Under the pieces are notes generated by a model. It saw only the letters and a program-made list of their open reading frames with translations. It made no database searches and was not told where the DNA came from. The position numbers and the translations under genes were made by a program. 26,331 nucleotides of DNA from an uncultured Rhodobiaceae bacterium (lineage in GTDB: Archaea > Thermoplasmatota > Poseidoniia > Poseidoniales > Poseidoniaceae), in contig CALDQY010000030.1 of assembly GCA_937911445.1 (NCBI GenBank), positions 1 through 26,331 on the forward strand, in the 5' to 3' direction. This document shows positions 24,537 to 26,331 of this stretch, in pieces; the first letter of the stretch is position 1; every line of letters begins with the position of its first letter.

Positions 24537-24729
24537 ACCATAAAGAAGGACATGCAAGATTGAGAACGAGTTGAATGAGGAAACAGGCAACGATCAGGTT
24601 GAATTGTTGCAAATCCTCTTGTTTTCTGAGAATTAATGCAAAACCGATGGCGAGTGTGGTGCAAAGAACAGCCCAAACAGGGCCATAACCCAACCAGGTG
24701 GTTGAAAGAAGGGTTCGTATCTGAATCAA
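24505..24729 (-). CDS. Short TspO/MBR-like membrane fragment
   Basis: A 74-residue ORF from a TTG start (weak AGTGA site upstream) has two hydrophobic helices. GYGPVWAVLCTTLAIGFALIL and then FLIQLVLNLACPSLWF (joined by a short polar loop) recall helices 2 and 3 of the TspO family, which typically reads GxVWTxLYxxMG and QLALNxxWSxxFF. Full TspO has five helices and about 155 residues. Here the first helix is missing, and a TspO-like end (PCIAWVSL) appears only in another frame downstream on this strand. It may be a decayed tspO or an unrelated small membrane protein. It lies 27 bases after the rpoK stop. The similarity was judged by eye. Confidence 0.35.
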   Translation of the reverse strand: MIQIRTLLSTTWLGYGPVWAVLCTTLAIGFALILRKQEDLQQFNLIVACFLIQLVLNLACPSLWFTKRHHSHQS

Positions 24730-24756
24730 AGGTCACTTGATTCGTCTAACCGAGAA

Positions 24757-25014
24757 TCACTCATCGAGGTGAGGATCGATATCGATTGGGATGAGTTCGT
24801 TGTCGTACTCATAGACAGCAATCTTGAGTGGGTCGAGAACGAAACGGACACTTGCTTCTTCAAGTCCGTAGAGCGAAATAAGTTCGGCCTTGAACTCTTC
24901 ACGGAGTTCGTCTTCCTTAGCGTAAAGTGGGGCGCCCATTCCGATTTGGAGTGCACGTGCACCGATGATTCGAGCTCGTTCAAAACGTGTGTGGAGTCGT
25001 GCTGGCTTGACCAT
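24757..25014 (-). CDS. rpoK: DNA-directed RNA polymerase subunit K (Rpb6/omega homologue)
   Basis: The 85-residue protein is the assembly subunit of archaeal RNA polymerase. TRFERARIIGARALQIGMGAP at ~9-29 is the diagnostic helix, and DPLKIAVYEYDNELIPIDID matches the conserved end (usually close to DPxEIAxEEL..GVIPITV). Between them is an acidic, predicted-helical stretch of about 27 residues that is longer than I expect for the family, and the C-terminus is acidic (PHLDE) instead of basic. AAGGTGAAAA directly precedes ATG 25014. It follows the thioredoxin-like gene by 71 bases with no gene between. Confidence 0.92.
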   Translation of the reverse strand: MVKPARLHTRFERARIIGARALQIGMGAPLYAKEDELREEFKAELISLYGLEEASVRFVLDPLKIAVYEYDNELIPIDIDPHLDE

Positions 25015-25085
25015 TTTTTCACCTTACGACGTAACCGTCGCAGTGTTTCGACTGAGGTCCTGTTCTTCAACCCATCGGAAGGATA

Positions 25086-26048
25086 TCATTCGGATTCGTG
25101 AACAAGTTCTTTCTGTCTGCGTACCGTTTGGACGTACATGATGAAGGCTGGAATGATGGCTGCCAAGGTCAAGCCAAAGATGGCAATGGCCAGGTCGGAC
25201 TCGCCTCCTTGTCGATTGTCTGTCGGGAAGAAGCCGTTCGGACCTTCATCGACCAAATCGTATCCTTGCGAGCTCAACGTCGAGGCTCTTGTGAGTGGAA
25301 TTCGGCCTGGAGTTTCGAGTGTGACAACAATGCTCGTCACGTTCTCGTCCAACAAATCAGAGATGTTCAATGAACTCGTGTAGATATGATACGGCATCTC
25401 GGTTTCGTTCGTATCATTGCTGTAGTTGAAGACTTCATTTGTTACATTGGCAAAAGCGTGGTCGGTGACGACGAGAGGTTGGTCGATGAAGGAATACTCA
25501 TGAGGCCTATTCTTCGTAACCCAGACGTGCACAACGTGTCCATCATCGGCCTCCCAGTTAAGGGTCCCATTGGTCATGTTCAATTCCAAGAATCCGTCCC
25601 ATTCTCGAGTAAAGTTGTCCAACGTTGCCGCAAGTTCGTTTGATTGGGATGGGCCAACAAGAAGTCCTTCTCCGTTGAGAACGACGTCAGGAACGCCCCA
25701 AAAGCCGTATGTTTCGTACAATCGAATGTTGGAATCTGAATAGAAGTGAAGATCTGCTGGAGATGGATGATGTTGGATGATGGTCGTATCTGTTCGGTTC
25801 AACTCTTTCAACTCCTGAGAGACAAGTTCGCAAGGTTCGCACCAATCTGCAGAGAAGTACTCGATGAAATGCGTCGTTTCTTCGGATGCACATGTCTCGT
25901 TACCAAGAACACAATCGACGTCAAACGTGCGTACATCGTACATTTTGGCAGGAGCATATTCTCCAAAATGCCCGATATGGGCTGTTGATTGTGAGGAAAG
26001 AAGAACCGTCAACAGAATCGTTGTGAGCAATGCTGCCGTCTTCCTCAT
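25086..26048 (-). CDS. Surface-anchored thioredoxin-like protein
   Basis: The 320-residue protein has a signal peptide (~1-23, cleavage after AHA-like STA), a thioredoxin-fold domain with the redox pair Cys70/Cys73 in FSADWCEPCELV and the cis-proline Pro120 in WGVPDVVLNG, a beta-rich domain (~145-260), and a transmembrane helix at ~286-306 with a basic cytoplasmic tail. About ten NxS/T sites fit a glycosylated outer-surface protein. Two further cysteines (46, 53) lie before the active site. It should exchange disulfides outside the membrane. The divergent neighbour is heme A synthase, sharing one TATA element, which suggests work in oxidase or cytochrome maturation. No ribosome binding site is seen; ATG 26048 lies 25 bases from the TATA element. 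Confidence 0.87.
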   Translation of the reverse strand: MRKTAALLTTILLTVLLSSQSTAHIGHFGEYAPAKMYDVRTFDVDCVLGNETCASEETTHFIEYFSADWCEPCELVSQELKELNRTDTTIIQHHPSPADLHFYSDSNIRLYETYGFWGVPDVVLNGEGLLVGPSQSNELAATLDNFTREWDGFLELNMTNGTLNWEADDGHVVHVWVTKNRPHEYSFIDQPLVVTDHAFANVTNEVFNYSNDTNETEMPYHIYTSSLNISDLLDENVTSIVVTLETPGRIPLTRASTLSSQGYDLVDEGPNGFFPTDNRQGGESDLAIAIFGLTLAAIIPAFIMYVQTVRRQKELVHESE

Positions 26049-26069
26049 GGTACGTGGACGCAGGGTCTT

Positions 26070-26077
26070 GTTAAAAG
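26070..26077. promoter_or_regulatory. Shared bidirectional TATA element
   Basis: GTTAAAAG on the plus strand reads CTTTTAAC on the minus strand. Its centre is about 26 bases from both ATG 26048 (minus) and ATG 26100 (plus). With a TATA to start-site distance of about 26 bases in archaea, both mRNAs would begin at or near their start codons. Neither gene has a ribosome binding site. Confidence 0.5.
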
Positions 26078-26099
26078 AGGGCCGCCTTCACGGCTTGAC

Positions 26100-26331
26100 A
26101 TGGACCAGCCTTGGTGGAAGCGACCATCGACGCTTCCTCTTGTTCTTGTGGTGATGGCGTTGCTCATCATCGTGGTCGGGGGTACCATTCGCATTCACGA
26201 TGCAGGTGAATCCTGTCCGGATTGGCCCAAGTGTTTCGGTACGTATGGATTCATAGTTGATGAAGCGGAGCAAGAGGCCTATTGGGAAGCCAATCCAGAT
26301 CAAATCGATAGTCGCGGACCAGATCATCGCT
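26100..26331 (+). CDS. Heme A synthase (CtaA/COX15 family), 3' end missing
   Basis: Only the first 77 codons are present. The first helix (~12-28) is followed by VGGTIRIHDAGESCPDWPKC, the family signature (GGxxRxxxSGxSCPDWPxC) with the periplasmic-side cysteines. The enzyme oxidises the methyl group of heme O to make heme A for terminal oxidases. After the motif a polar, acidic stretch of at least 25 residues (DEAEQEAYWEANPDQ and on) forms a long loop. The start at 26100 is supported by the TATA spacing and a hydrophobic helix right after. It runs off the right edge. Confidence 0.88.
   Translation, partial: MDQPWWKRPSTLPLVLVVMALLIIVVGGTIRIHDAGESCPDWPKCFGTYGFIVDEAEQEAYWEANPDQIDSRGPDHR

Overview
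The window reads as chromosomal DNA of an archaeon, most likely a marine Thermoplasmatota of the Poseidoniia (Marine Group II) type. This placement is inferred from gene content, not from a marker tree. The archaeal markers are RNA polymerase subunit RpoK, PurP (archaeal purine synthesis), the archaeal start of the aromatic pathway (ADH synthase plus type II 3-dehydroquinate synthase), a GHMP-type shikimate kinase, and TATA boxes about 26 bases before several start codons. Genes of bacterial or widespread type are mixed in: a molybdenum hydroxylase, tryptophan 2,3-dioxygenase, an SMR transporter and heme A synthase. The DNA is gene-dense, with many overlapping or nearly touching genes. I saw no rRNA, tRNA, CRISPR array or insertion sequence.

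Layout. (1) 1-1994, minus: a large multi-pass membrane protein cut by the left edge. (2) 2128-4131, plus: a secreted, membrane-anchored subtilisin-like protease. (3) 4188-9541, plus: a four-gene set encoding a three-subunit molybdenum hydroxylase (2Fe-2S, molybdopterin and FAD subunits) followed by a secreted protein. The FAD subunit has a cysteine-rich insertion like that of 4-hydroxybenzoyl-CoA reductase. (4) 9669-14705, plus: a four-gene cluster of DUF4350-like protein, MoxR ATPase with a Pro/Ala-rich head, DUF58 protein and a polytopic membrane protein. (5) 19866 down to 14708, minus: aromatic amino-acid operon of ADH synthase, DHQ synthase II, shikimate kinase, chorismate synthase and aspartate kinase. 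(6) 19909-21273, plus: a membrane-anchored coiled-coil protein with a YfaP/DUF2135-like domain. (7) 22388 down to 21276, minus: PurP. (8) 22502-23991, plus: tryptophan 2,3-dioxygenase and an SMR transporter. (9) 24000-24760: a poorly conserved stretch with a terminator-like hairpin, a small membrane ORF that may be frameshifted, and a short ORF resembling part of TspO. (10) 26048 down to 24757, minus: a surface thioredoxin-like protein and RpoK. (11) 26100 onward, plus: the beginning of heme A synthase, cut by the right edge.

How the genes fit together. The aromatic operon is the clearest pathway unit. Aspartate kinase begins the route to aspartate semialdehyde, which ADH synthase consumes and DHQ synthase II then converts to 3-dehydroquinate; shikimate kinase and chorismate synthase act later. 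The thioredoxin-like protein and heme A synthase diverge from one shared TATA element, which suggests a common link to respiratory oxidase assembly. Genes inside operons mostly carry a GGTGA ribosome binding site 3-6 bases before the start, while several first genes look leaderless.
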